Part shown: positions 39,806 through 50,905 of the stretch, in pieces
How the letters are laid out: every line of letters starts with the position of its first letter
Position numbering within the stretch: position 1 is the first letter of the stretch
Notes under the pieces: model-generated
What the model was told of the DNA's origin: nothing
The model's input: the letters and a program-made list of their open reading frames with translations, nothing else
Databases searched by the model: none
Position numbers and translations under genes: made by a program
Assembly: GCA_946902875.1 (NCBI GenBank)
Contig: OX336348.1
Span: 10,503,741 to 10,567,740 of the forward strand
DNA from: Nematopogon swammerdamellus
Taxonomy: Eukaryota > Arthropoda > Insecta > Lepidoptera > Adelidae
Direction: 5' to 3'
DNA length: 64,000 bases

Positions 39806-39936
39806 TGTTGTGAAAATAAATACCTTTCTCGTAATAGGTTTTATTCAAGAAAATAATGCAACGACAGACATTTCACAATGTCGAGTTTGACATAGAATTA
39901 CTGACCACAGATTACTATTATTTGAATTTCACTACA
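39806..39936 (-). repeat. 5' LTR of the young Gypsy
   Basis: 131 bases. On the minus strand it contains TTATTTTCTTGAATAAAACC, which holds an AATAAA signal and is complementary to the bases just inside the element (39788-39804). Confidence 0.95.
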
Positions 39937-41297
39937 GTTGTATCTGGTGATATGATGTACATATCACAGCCAACCATCTGCAGGATCGTTGCAAGGGTGT
40001 CAACTCTGCTGGCGGAGAAATGCCATAAGTACGTTCACTTCCCAAGATCTGAAGATGAACGCAGGAATGCCAGACAAATGTTCGAAGAGTTGGGAAGGAG
40101 CCGGAACAGTCCAGGGTTGCCAAATATTATAGGCGCAATTGACTGCACCCACATAAAGATAAGTCGTCCCAGAGGAATTCCCCACTCGGAAGTATACAGG
40201 AACCGACATACTTGGTTTTCTGTCAATGTTCAAGTAAATATGAATTTAATCTATCTTTTTTACAATAGACAAAATATCATACTTACCACTATAATTAACC
40301 CCTCCACTCCCTTCTACTTTATTGCAAAAATAACTTTGCTCCTGTGCATTTTCGGTACACACTCTTTGCGCCGGCCTCGACAAAACACTGGATATCTCAA
40401 AAGTGTGAATATATTCCAATGACGTGAATTATTTATTACAAACTTACCTTTCCATTTATATAATATAATAAATAACTAACCGTAATTGACTAACATGTAT
40501 GAATGAAGTGATGTATGACAGTGAATGAAGCAAATGATGTATGTCAGGACCGTGTCACATGGTGCTCAATTGTCTCTGCCTACCCCCCCGGGAAAGAGGA
40601 GTGATGGTATGCTTGTATGTAGATAACTTACCAAAATTATAGGGAAAGAAGTGGTAGACGAGCGAACAGTAGTAAACGAAACAACGGTGATCACGGTCGG
40701 CCGGGAGTCAAGCGGTTAAAGGGCCTAGAGAATGCCTTCTTTACATAGAGCTGAACGGGGGCGCATCATAAATACAAACATTTTAATACAAAATGCTTAA
40801 CATTTTAGGTAGTCGTCGGTCCAAACATGGAGATATACGACATCGTGGCGAGGTGGCCGGGCAGTTCACATGACAGTCGCATATTTCGCAACAGCAGAGT
40901 ACACGCACGTATCTCCACAGATGTATTGAGGGGCATACTGGTAGGAGACAGTGGATATGCGGCAGCAAGATTCATGCTGACCCCAATGCTGAACCCGGGA
41001 ACTCCGGCAGAAGTCAGATATAACACGGCGCAGATACGAACAAGAAATATTGTGGAGAGAGTTTTCGGAATATGGAAAAAAAGGTTTCCATGCCTCTCAA
41101 GGGGCCTGTGCTATAAATTGACAACAACCACAAAAATTATCGTTGCTTGTGCAGTGCTCCACAACATGGCACTAATGGGTGGAGAAGAAATGGAAGAAGG
41201 AGAAGATGATGGACAAGTGCCACTGCCAGACGCTATTGGTCATGCTGCAGAAGGCTTAGCTTTTAGGGCATTATTAATTAGAAACAGATATGGTTAA
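39937..41297 (+). pseudogene. Harbinger copy 1 transposase exons 2 and 3
   Basis: Exon 2 is 39937-40233 and exon 3 is 40809-41297, both open and in the same phase as in copy 2. Exon 2 carries the HTH and IIGAIDCTHI, exon 3 LVGDSGY and NIVERVFGIW. The 3.9-kb Gypsy lies exactly after the AG of intron 1 plus the duplicated GTTGT, and the intervening intron 2 holds the 417-bp MITE. The reading frame survives but is disconnected from exon 1. Confidence 0.85.
40299..40715. mobile_element. piggyBac-like MITE (417 bp, TTAA duplicated)
   Basis: Present in intron 2 of Harbinger copy 1 and absent from copy 2, where ATAATTAAAGGGCC marks the empty site. TTAA stands on both sides (40295-40298, 40716-40719). 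The ends CCCCTCCACTCCC and, inverted, CCGCTTGACTCCC agree at 10 of 13 positions. TTAACC...GGTTAA with a TTAA target is the piggyBac signature. No coding capacity. Confidence 0.85.
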
Positions 41298-42187
41298 ATC
41301 GATTGCCATCCTTTGGTATGTCACAGGGGGGTCCTTCGCTCGTATCCGCATAACTTAACCATTATTTTATTTTCACCATTTATTTGATGTATAAGTACAA
41401 TTTTTTCTTTATTCTGATTTATTCATTTATGTACCCCTCTTAATTTTTTTTCACAATAAATTATTTGTTAATTTCATTACATTGATTTATTACTGTTCAT
41501 AGTGTCGAATCCCTCCCCCCTTCCCCCGCCCTGAGGGAAGAGCAGTTCACAGTAAAAAAAAACTGAATTGCAATTCAAACCTGCCCTCATTTTAGCACTG
41601 GACTGCACCATAGGTTCACCTGTTATGCGAGAAAGTACACAAAGTAATGCAATACGAAAAATAAAATGCAAATTTTTCAAATACAAAAATGTTTATTAAT
41701 ATTTATATTAATAAAAAAAAACCTTGGTCAACTAGGAACTCAAATTGCACCATACAATGTTAATCTGTCAATTTTCCTCCAGTCCTCCCGGCCTTCAGCG
41801 GTACGGAACCACTGTTGTACGAAGTACTACTGAAGTACGTACGCGGAACCTACATACTTGATGTCGTCGTCCTACCTGGCGGGTTATCACCCACACTCCG
41901 TTTGCCTGTCAACGGCCGCGGCCGCCGCCAGTGTAGGACATGGTTACTCCAACGTCGCAAACTGAACTTGACATAATCAAGTAATTAAGTAATAAAAAAA
42001 TAATGTTTCTTAAAAAGTGTGAAATAAAAATTAAATTACAAATTTAAAAAACCAGATGCCACAGACAGACACACAGATACACACGTTAAACTTATAACAC
42101 CCCTCTTTTTTTCGTTGGGGGTTAAAAACAAATAAAACAGACACAAATCATAAAAAAATACACATTATTATCAAAAAGAAAAGGGCC

Positions 42188-44797
42188 CTAAAGAAACTGT
42201 TTTTTTATTAGTTCAACTTTTAACTCCTGCTCTTGTTCTAGTAGATATCTCATTTTTCTTAGATGAGCCATTTCTTCGTCGTGTTTTATTTTTAAAAATT
42301 GTATTTCTAATTTATTCTTTTCGAGCCGGTGCTCCCTATCCTCTTCTATGATTTTTATTTTTAATGAGTCAATGCTCTGTGTCGGTTTTATTATTTGTTT
42401 TGAAAAGTTCAGTTTGCGACGCAGTGCTGTTTTCTGTGGTGAAGGTAGGCATGGCGGCTGCATTTTCGGAGTCTCGCGCATGTTGACACCGTCAGTTGGC
42501 ACATGAGACTCAGCTGTCAGCACAGCCACACCCCCTTTTGCAGCAACTGCACCGTCCGCTGATGTGGATGCGACGACGATTACCGGAGGGTCGAAAACTA
42601 CATCCTCATCAGGTATTTGTACGGTAGCGCGGTTCTTCTTATGCAACCAACTTTCATTGTCATCATCGGCATCCGCATCTGTAAAAATACATATTATTAA
42701 CAATAATTGAAATGCTCACTCTGCAAATGGTTGTGAGGGAATGTGGAAACTAAGCGGTGTGAATATTGCACGAGTCGTATTAAAGTTTGATGTGATCTGT
42801 ACCTATATCTGTACAATTAATACTTGTCATCAAATTAATACTTGTCATTTAATTTTATTGTTGTAGCACGCTGATGAAATTTCAGCGTGCAAGTAGCTCT
42901 CCCTTAATGCATTTTTAAATTACCGTGGTTGTTCAACATTATTTAAAAAGAGAACGGCTTTACTCACGGTTTAAAACGAGCGATGTGGCTCGACGTTTCG
43001 GACCAAACGTATGGCCCATCCTCATGAGCAATCTGCTGGAGCGACGCCTGACAGAGAACTTGAGAAATTGGGTTCTCTGCCAACCGTCGCTCCGGCAGAT
43101 TGCTCACGAGGATGGGCCATACGTTTGGTCCCAAACTTCGAGCCACATTGCTCGTTTTAAACCGTGAGTAAAGCCGTTAGCTTTTTAAATAAAGCTCTCC
43201 CTTAAAGTGAAAAAACATTTTTTTTTTATGGAAACTGACACGGTTTGCTACGTCACCTACAACATACGTGATGTCAGCCCATAACACCGGGTGAACTTGG
43301 TGCCACGTCAGTGCTTCCCTTCGGTCGTGCCGGCTACACTGAACTGGACGGAAACACAAACTATTTACATAGCCGTTTCGACCGACCTTTCTTTCAGTGC
43401 GGTGGACATACACGGGGAGAGATGCAATGGGGCTATCCTATAAATGCTGGGAATTGTGAATGAATCTGTGCAGCCTCCCAAAACTAAATGATGTAAACAT
43501 AAAAAATAACTAATTACAGCAATATGTGCGTGGGCGATACCCAATGTCGCAGCTCTCTGCGAAATAAACAAAACAAATGAATGTTCGTTGTCTATGCGAA
43601 TGCACAAGGCATGTTGCTGCGACGAATTCTCTGAAGGAATGAACAAATGCGCTTCACTCCTGTTATGTATGTTTACATGGCATAGCGTCTAAACATTCCC
43701 AGGAGCATCAGGCCGGAGTGTGGGTGCTCCTGGCTCATGTAGAATGCAACAAAATGCGGAGTGCTGTGCTAATATTATTACCCCAAGTAATATTATTTGT
43801 TAGAGTGCAATATTATTTATTTGAACGAACGGCCAAAGCCGATGTGTTCATTTCTATGTTCGCTGTTAATATAAAAACAAGGAAGCTCGACCAGTTAGCT
43901 TAGGTCATGAGACTGCTTTTGGAGGTATTTACTCACCTTGAAAATTGTCCGAGTCTGCCGTGTTTATGGTGGGCAGTATTTTAGACACCACCGCTAGAAC
44001 CTGGACATCGGCAGGATCCATGTCCGGGATGCTTGGGCCACCACCGGTGTACATGCGCTGGTTCATTTTGGTTTTAGCATCTCGTGCTTTAAGTTTGCAG
44101 TTCATCCAGTACTTTTTTATTTGTTTCGCAGTAGCCTGTCAATAAAATACAATAAAAATCAAAAACACACTTCACTAATTGTAATAATTATACTAGAACT
44201 CATTATGTGTGAAATAATATGAAATGTATATTATGTACGAATTTGAAAAGTGAATGACTACATTCCGTTTTTTTGGAGTGACATTTGACGCGGCGGTGGC
44301 GGCACGACTCGCTGCCTGCCACCGCCGCGGCGTCATGTGTAATGCCGGCACTTCACTTGGCTCAGCGTATTCGTGTATTTGGCAATAATTTCCGTTTCGT
44401 CTCCTTTTAATGGCTTGTTTAGAGCGAGATAAAACTAAAATGTTTGCAACAAACACGAATAAGCTAAGCCAAGTGAAGTGCCGGCATAAGGATCCATACA
44501 AATCCAAGAGTGACTACAAAGCGGCGTCGCGGTGCCATGTGTAAACGCCCTTTACATACCTAATGCGAGAATGATTTTCATAATTTATTTGAGAATGAAC
44601 AAAGTGCATACCTTCTCCTGAATGAGTTCACAGTCATTGAACTCTGCGGTTATGCTCTCCCATGCCTGAGCCTTGTTGCGACCTGCCGCAGAGTTCGTTT
44701 CTCTACACTCCACTATGTGGGAAAATTTTGTAAGAATAGCGGTGATTATCTTCCTTTCCATTTCCGTGAAAGGTTTCTTCCGGGTCGCCATCGCCAT
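42188..44797 (-). CDS. Harbinger Myb/SANT-like DNA-binding protein (copy 1)
   Basis: Exons by splice signals: 44612-44797 (MAMATRKKPFTEMERKIITA ... LIQEK), 43937-44135 (ATAKQIKKYWMNCKLKARDA ... SDNFQ) and 42188-42678 (DADADDDNES ... KKQFL), phases 0 and 1, 291 residues in total. Exons 1-2 form a zeste-type Myb/SANT domain with the usual TGGGPSIP ending. The last ~60 residues (SLKIKIIEEDREHRLEKNKL ...) are a charged coiled coil. In Harbinger systems this second protein imports the transposase and recruits it to the TIRs. An upstream in-frame Met at 44857 exists, but the Myb domain starts just after 44797. It remains open although the transposase of this copy is broken. Intron 2 carries a 250-bp palindrome. 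Confidence 0.82.
42941..43190. repeat. 250-bp near-perfect palindrome (foldback element), copy 1
   Basis: The left arm (AACGGCTTTACTCACGGTTT ... CAAACGTATGGCCCATCCTC) is repeated inverted on the right through a 13-base loop TTGAGAAATTGGG. It starts ATTTAAAAAG and ends CTTTTTAAAT. It lies in intron 2 of the Myb/SANT gene. The same protein-like frame reads from both strands, an effect of symmetry. Confidence 0.9.
43228..43400. repeat. Dispersed repeat, copy 1 of Harbinger
   Basis: GAAACTGACACGGTTTGC, CAGCCCATAACACCGGGTGA and CGGCTACACTGAACTGGACG are shared with 23030-23170 outside the Harbingers and with 48895-49065 in copy 2. In the Harbingers only the right inverted arm of the 22981 repeat is present. 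Confidence 0.7.
44342..44487. repeat. MITE-like inverted repeat in the Myb/SANT gene intron 1, copy 1
   Basis: ATGCCGGCACTTCACTTGGC (44342-44361) is inverted at 44468-44487 as GCCAAGTGAAGTGCCGGCAT, and the arms continue with TATTCGTGT/ACACGAATA. About 146 bases. Just left of it another hairpin, GACGCGGCGGTGGCGGCA ... CGCCGCGGCGTC, occurs at 44287-44336. Confidence 0.8.
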
Positions 44798-45431
44798 CTT
44801 CGGTTGAACGGAGTAAATAACAAATGGGTTGACTGAACACGTACACGAGCACGACACGCGAAAATGGGGCCAAACGTTTTAATTAAATTTCTCGAAGTCG
44901 TTCGTAGCAAAGAGAATAACCACGTTCGTTGACTGAAGAGAAGACTGACAGCTTGCTTTTTTGACAGTCAATGTTGAAGCATAGACAAATTGTCTATGAA
45001 ATGAGGGATCTCTACGAAAAACACCCTATATTTCAGTATAAGCAATGGTGCGAATCCCACCAGAAAAAGAAAAAAAGTGACGTTTAACTTAGGCTGACAT
45101 TCATAGTCGCAACGAGCGTGCTTAGTTCGTCTCTGAGTTCAAACTTTGACGTTTACCACTCTCATAGACAAGCCGTGCGCGCGCTAAGCAACCGTCTTTG
45201 AGTTTGAAAACTAAGCCGAGTCCAAGTCTAGTCTCCCGACGACTTTAGCTTCGAAAGCGAACTAACGAGTTTTCTGTCTCTTTCATTTTAGTACAAATGA
45301 GGGAGTAGCGCAAAATAGATACACAGAGCATGCAGCAGAGCATTGACGCACTGGCTGTCATCTGTTTTGTTTTCGACGTTTCACTTCACATTTCTTTCGT
45401 ATTTGGTTCAGTGTTTTCTATGTAAATAAAA

Positions 45432-46792
45432 ATGTATCAGGATTTGGAGCAGTTGTTCGAAGAGATAGATGAACTAGGTCGATATGATTTCGACCTTCCT
45501 GCCATGCCACGACGCAGTAAAGTGTACTTGCGGGACGTAATCGACCCGTTTGAGTTCTACAGCGATGAAGAGTTCCGAGCGAGGTATCGCTTCTCAAAGG
45601 AGACCGTACGCAATATTATATTGCCTGAAGTAATCGATGGTCTAAGGAAATTCAACAACCGAGGCCTGCCTGTTACACCCGAGCTGCAGTTGTTAATAGC
45701 CCTGAGATTTTACAGCACAGCATCATTTCAGGTTAATGCTATGCTTACCTATTAGTATTTTTAAAATACTATTTTAATAGACATAATAAAAAAAATAAAA
45801 AATTCTCGAATAACTACCTATCCACTTATTTAACTATATTGTTTATATGTAGGTTGTATCTGGTGATATGATGTACATATCACAGCCAACCATCTGCAGG
45901 ATCGTTGCAAGGGTGTCAACTCTGCTGGCGGAGAAATGCCATAAGTACGTTCACTTCCCAAGATCTGAAGATGAACGCAGGAATGCCAGACAAATGTTCG
46001 AAGAGTTGGGAAGGAGCCGGAACAGTCCAGGGTTGCCAAATATTATAGGCGCAATTGACTGCACCCACATAAAGATAAGTCGTCCCAGAGGAATTCCCCA
46101 CTCGGAAGTATACAGGAACCGACATACTTGGTTTTCTGTCAATGTTCAAGTAAATATGAATTTAATCCATCTTTTTTACAATAGACAAAATATCATACTT
46201 ACCACTATAATTAAAGGGCCTAGAGAATGCCTTCTTTACATAGAGCTGAACGGGGGCGCATCATAAATACAAACATTTTAATACAAAATGCTTAACATTT
46301 TAGGTAGTCGTCGGTCCAAACATGGAGATATACGACATTGTGGCGAGGTGGCCGGGCAGTTCACATGACAGTCGCATATTTCGCAACAGCAGAGTACACG
46401 CACGTATCTCCACAGATGTATTGAGGGGCATACTGGTAGGAGACAGTGGATATGCGGCAGCAAGATTCATGCTGACTCCACTGCTGAACCCGGGAACTCC
46501 GGCAGAAGTCAGATATAACACGGCGCAGATACGAACAAGAAATATTGTGGAGAGAGTTTTCGGAATATGGAAAAAAAGGTTTCCATGCCTCTCAAGGGGC
46601 CTGTGCTATAAATTGACAACAACCACAAAAATTATCGTTGCTTGTGCAGTGCTCCACAACATGGCACTAATGGGTGGAGAAGAAATGGAAGAAGGAGAAG
46701 ATGATGGACAAGTGCCACTGCCAGACGCTATTGGTCATGCTGCAGAAGGCTTAGCTTTTAGGGCATTATTAATTAGAAACAGATATGGTTAA
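45432..46792 (+). CDS. PIF/Harbinger transposase (three exons, copy 2)
   Basis: This is the DDE nuclease that cuts the TIRs and inserts into TWA targets. Exons by splice signals: 45432-45731, 45853-46149, 46304-46792, all phase 0 (CAG|GT ... TAG|GTT; CAA|GT ... TAG|GTA), giving 361 residues, close to HARBI1 length. Residues ~105-125 (ISQPTICRIVARVSTLL) form a helix-turn-helix. The catalytic triad can be placed at Asp169 (IIGAIDCTHI), Asp246 (LVGDSGY) and Glu282 (NIVERVFGIW). RWPGSSHDSRIF is the conserved block between. No stop or frameshift is seen. Its partner, the Myb/SANT gene, lies on the other strand 1.1 kb away. The C-terminus is acidic (GGEEMEEGEDDG). Confidence 0.88.
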
Positions 46793-47578
46793 ATGGATTG
46801 CCATCCTTTGGTATGTCACAGGGGGGTCCTTCGCTCGTATCCGCATAACTTAACCATTATTTTATTTTAACCATTTATTTGATGTATAAGTACAATTTTT
46901 TCTTAATTCTGATTTATTCATTTATGTACCCCTCTTAATTCTTTTTCACAATAAATTATTTGTTAATTTCATTACATTCATTTATTACTGTTCATAGTGT
47001 CGAATCCCTCACCCCTTCCCCCGCCCTGAGGGAAGAGCAGTTCACAGTTAAAAAAAACTGAATTGCAATTCCCTTCATTTTAGCACTGGACTGCACCATA
47101 GGTTCACCTGTTATGCGAGAAAGTACACAAAGTAATGCAATACGAAAAATAAAATGCAAATTTTTCAAATACAAAAATGTTTATTAATATTTATATTAAT
47201 AAAAAAAAACCTTGGTCAACTAGGTGACATGTCAGCGCTTTTGTCATAGGACTTATTATTTAAGGAACTCAAACTGCACCATACAATGTTAATCTGTCAA
47301 TTTTCCTCCAGTCCTCCCGGCCTTCAGCGGTACGGAACCACTGTTGTACGAAGTACTACTGAAGTACGTACGCGGAACCTACGTAATTGATGTCGTCGTC
47401 CCACCTGGCGGGTTATAGTTATCACCCACACTCCGTTTGCCTGTCTACGGCCGCCAGTGTAGGACATGGTTACTCCAACGTCGCAAACTGAACTTTACAT
47501 AATCAAGTAATTAAGTAATAAAAAAATAATGTTTCTTAAAAAGTGTGAAATAAAAATTAAATTACAAATTTAAAAAAC

Positions 47579-47829
47579 CCCCGACGCCTTAAAAAGTAAC
47601 AAATAATTTCAAATAAGTAACTTAAAGGGGTCGGGGGACGAAGTTATATTTTTATATTTTGCTAAGTGGTAACATAGCTAAGAACCATCTCGATTAGACC
47701 AGCTTTCTAATAAAAAAAAACCGCATCCAAATCGGTACATCCATTTGGAAGCTACGATGCCACAGACAGACACACAGATACACACGTTAAACTTATAACA
47801 CCCCTCTTTTTTTCGTTGGGGGTTAAAAA
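47579..47829 (+). repeat. RTE-type 3' tail repeat inside Harbinger
   Basis: Starts CCCCCGACGCC and ends with ATCCAAATCGGTACATCCAT, GCCACAGACAGACACACAGA, AACTTATAACACCCCTC and GTTGGGGGTTAAAAA. This is the common 3' end of lepidopteran RTE LINEs and their SINE-like derivatives. Copy 1 holds only its last ~77 bases (42050-42126): about 180 bases, from CGACGCC to CTACG, are deleted there. Confidence 0.7.
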
Positions 47830-47890
47830 CAAATAAAACAGACACAAATCATAAAAAAATACACATTATTATCAAAAAAAGAAAAGGGCC

Positions 47891-50452
47891 CTAAAGAAAC
47901 TGTTTTTTTATTAGTTCAACTTTTAACTCCTGCTCTTGTTCTAGTAGATATCTCATTTTTCTTAGATGAGCCATTTCTTCGTCGTGTTTTATTTTTAAAA
48001 ATTGTATTTCTAATTTATTCTTTTGGAGCCGGTGCTCCCTGTCCTCTTCTATGATTTTTATTTTTAATGAGTCAATGCTCTGTGTCGGTTTTATTATTTG
48101 TTTTGAAAAGTTCAGTTTGCGACGCAGTGCTATTTTCTGAGGTGAAGGTAGGCATGGCGGCTGCATTTTGGGAGTCTCGCGCATGTCGACACCGTCAGTT
48201 GGCACATGAGACTCAGCTGTCAGCACAGCCACACCCCCTTTTGCAGCAACTGCACCGTCCGCTGATGTGGATGCGACGACGATTACCGGAGGGTCGAACA
48301 CTACATCCTCATCAGGTATTTGTACGGTAGCGCGGTTCTTCTTATGCAACCAACTTTCATTGTCATCATCGGCATCAGCATCTGTAAAAATACATACTTA
48401 TTAACAATAATTGAAATGCTCACTCTGCAAATGGTCGTGAGGGAATGTGGAAACTAAGCGGTGTGAATATTGCACGAGTAGTATTAAAGTTTGATGTGAT
48501 CTGTACCTATATCTGTACAATTAATACTTGTCATCAAATTGTATTATTAATTTTATTGTTGTAGCACGCTGATGAAATTTTTCAAAAAAAGTTGTTCAAC
48601 ATTATTTAAAAAGAGAACGGCTTTACTCACGGTTTAAAACGTGCAATGTGGCTCGACGTTTCGGACCAAACGTATGGCCCAACCTCATGAGCAATCTGCT
48701 GGAGCGACGCCTGACAGAGAACTTGAGAAATTGGGTTCTCTGCCAACCGTCGCTCCGGCAGATTGCTCATGAGGATGGGCCATACGTTTGGTCCGAAACG
48801 TCGAGCCACATCGCTCGTTTTAAACCGTGAGTAAAGCCGTTAGCTTTTTAAATAAAGCTCTCCCTTAAAGTGAAAAAACATTTTTTTTTAATGGAAACTG
48901 ACGCGGTTTGCTACATCACCTACAACATCCGTGATGTCAGCCCATAACACCGGGTGAACTTGGTGCCACGTCAGTGCTTCCCTTCGGTCGTGCCGGCTAC
49001 ACTGAACTGGACGGAAACACAAACTATTTACATACCCGTTTCGACCGACCTTTCTTTCAGTGCGGTGGACATACACGGGGAGAGATGCAATGAGGCTATC
49101 ATATACATGCTGGGAATTGTGAATGAATCTGTGCTGCCTCCCAAAACTAAATGATATAAACATAAAAAATAACAAATCACAGCAATATGTGCGTGGACGA
49201 TACCCAATGTCACAGCTCTCCGCGAAATAAACAAAACAAATGAATGTTCGTTGTCTATGCGAATACACAAGGCATGTTGCTGCGACGAATTCTCTGAAGG
49301 AATGAACAAATGCGCTTCACTCCTGTTATGTATGTTTACATGGCACAGCGTCTAAACATTCCCAGGAGCATCAGGCCGGAGTGTGGGCGCTCCTGGCTCA
49401 TGTAGAATGCAACAAAATGCGGAGTGCTGTGCTAATATTATTACCCCATGTAATATTATTTGTTAGAGCGCAATATTATTTATTTGAACGAACGGCCAAA
49501 GCCGATGCGTTCATTTCTATGTTCGCTGTTAATATAAAAACAAGGAAGCTCGACCAGTTAGCTTAGGTCATGAGACTGCTTTTGGAGGTATTTACTCACC
49601 TTGAAAATTGTCCGAGTCTGCCGTGTTTATGGTGGGCAGTATTTTAGAGACCACCGCTAAAACTTGGTCATCGGCAGGATCCATGTCCGGGATGCTTGGG
49701 CCACCACCGGTGTACATGCGCTGGTTCATTTTGGTTTTAGCATCTCGTGCTTTAAGTTTGCAGTTCATCCAGTACTTTTTTATTTGTTTCGCAGTAGCCT
49801 GTCAATAAAATACAATAAAAATCAAAAACACACTTACCTAATTGTAATAATTATAACTAGAACTCATTATGTGTGAAATAATATGAAATGTATATTATGT
49901 ACTAATTTGAAAAGTGAATGACTACATTCCGTTTTTTTGGAGTGACATTTGACGCGGCGGTGGCGGCAAGACTCGCTGCCACCGCCGCGGCGTCATGTGT
50001 AATGCCGGCACTTCACTTGGCTCAGCGTATTCGTGTATTTTGCAAAAAATTCCGTTTCGTCTCCTTTTAATGGCTTGTTTAGAGCGAGATAAAACTAAAA
50101 TGTTTGCAACAAACACGAATACGGGAAGCCAAGTGCCGGCATAAGGATCCATACAAATCCAAGAGTGACTACAAAGCGGCGTCGCGGTTCCATGTGTAAA
50201 CCCCCTTTACATACCTAATGCGAGAATGATTTTCATAATTTATTTGAGAATAAACAAAGTGCATACCTTCTCCTGAATGAGTTCACAGTCGTTGAACTCT
50301 GCGGTTATGCTCTCCCATGCCTGAGCCTTGTTGCGACCTGCCGCAGAGTTCGTTTCTCTACACTCCACTATGTGGGAAAATTTTGTAAGAATAGCGGTGA
50401 TGATCTTCCTTTCCATTTCCGTGAAAGGTTTCTTCCGGGTCGCCATCGCCAT
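47891..50452 (-). CDS. Harbinger Myb/SANT-like DNA-binding protein (copy 2)
   Basis: Same structure as in copy 1: exons 50267-50452, 49600-49798 and 47891-48381, with lengths 186, 199 and 491 and identical splice words (GAGAAG|GTATGC, TTTCAAG|GTGAG). It encodes 291 residues with few substitutions (for example LEKNK to LQKNK). Domains: zeste-like Myb/SANT in exons 1-2, coiled coil at the end. Together with the transposase at 45432-46792 this makes copy 2 a two-gene element with nothing visibly broken. Confidence 0.84.
48604..48853. repeat. 250-bp near-perfect palindrome (foldback element), copy 2
   Basis: Same element at the same intron position as in copy 1, with a few changes. Its presence in both copies means it entered the Harbinger lineage before they diverged. 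Confidence 0.9.
50002..50142. repeat. MITE-like inverted repeat, copy 2
   Basis: Counterpart of 44342-44487 with one arm shortened by six bases (AAGTGAAGTG to AAGTG). Confidence 0.75.
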
Positions 50453-50754
50453 CTTCGGTTGAACGGAGTAAATAACAAATGGGTTGACTGAACACGTACA
50501 CGAGCACGACACGCGAAAATGGGGCCAAACGTTTTAAATTTCTGGAAGTCGTTCGTAGCAAAGAGAATAACCACGTTCGTTGCCTGAAGAGAAGACTGAC
50601 AGCTTGCTTTTTTGACAGTCAATGTTGAAGCATAGACAAATTGTCTATGAAATGAGGGATCTCTACGAAAAACACCCTATATTTCAGTATGAGCAATGGT
50701 GCGAGCTATGGTGCGAATCCCACCAGAAAAAGAAAAAAAGTGACGTTTAACTTA

Positions 50755-50902
50755 GACTACTACTTGGCTTAGCATAGTTAGTTCTAAGCGTTAGTCTCGA
50801 CTATGAGAGTCCTGTGTAAAATGTTAGTGAACTTTAATCGGACTCGTGCTTAGCTGAGACAGTGCTAAGCTTCGAACTTTGGAACGACTATGAATGTCAG
50901 CC
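50755..50902. repeat. Right terminal segment of Harbinger copy 2 (148 bp)
   Basis: From GACTACTACTTGGCTTAGCA to the right TIR. It is identical by reading to 50906-51053, the right end of copy 1, so the two right ends lie side by side. Confidence 0.92.
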
Positions 50903-50905
50903 TTA

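Larger units (their letters stand above)
36019..39936 (-). mobile_element. Young, intact Ty3/Gypsy element (Mag-like) with 131-bp LTRs
   Basis: LTRs 36019-36149 and 39806-39936 are identical by reading, begin TGTTGTGAAAAT and end TTTCACTACA. Outside both lies GTTGT (36014-36018, 39937-39941), a 5-bp target duplication. The empty site is visible in Harbinger copy 2 (TAGGTTGTATCTGG near 45851). One 1200-residue ORF fills the interior on the minus strand. The element is 3918 bases long. Identical LTRs and an open gag-pol indicate a very recent insertion. Confidence 0.96.
45092..50902. mobile_element. PIF/Harbinger copy 2, complete and inserted in copy 1
   Basis: 5811 bases with the 18-bp perfect TIR GGCTGACATTCATAGTCG at both ends and TTA duplicated at 45089-45091 and 50903-50905. 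Copy 1 sequence continues on both sides. The same target word TTA is intact inside copy 2 itself at 50752-50754, which proves the site of integration. Both genes are open. I see no defect that would prevent activity, although promoters and splicing are inferred. Confidence 0.93.

Noticed and set aside
42925..43167. Paired 60-80-residue ORFs on both strands (ARRFGPNVWPILMSN)
   Set aside because: They come from the symmetric arms of the 250-bp palindrome and are not genes.
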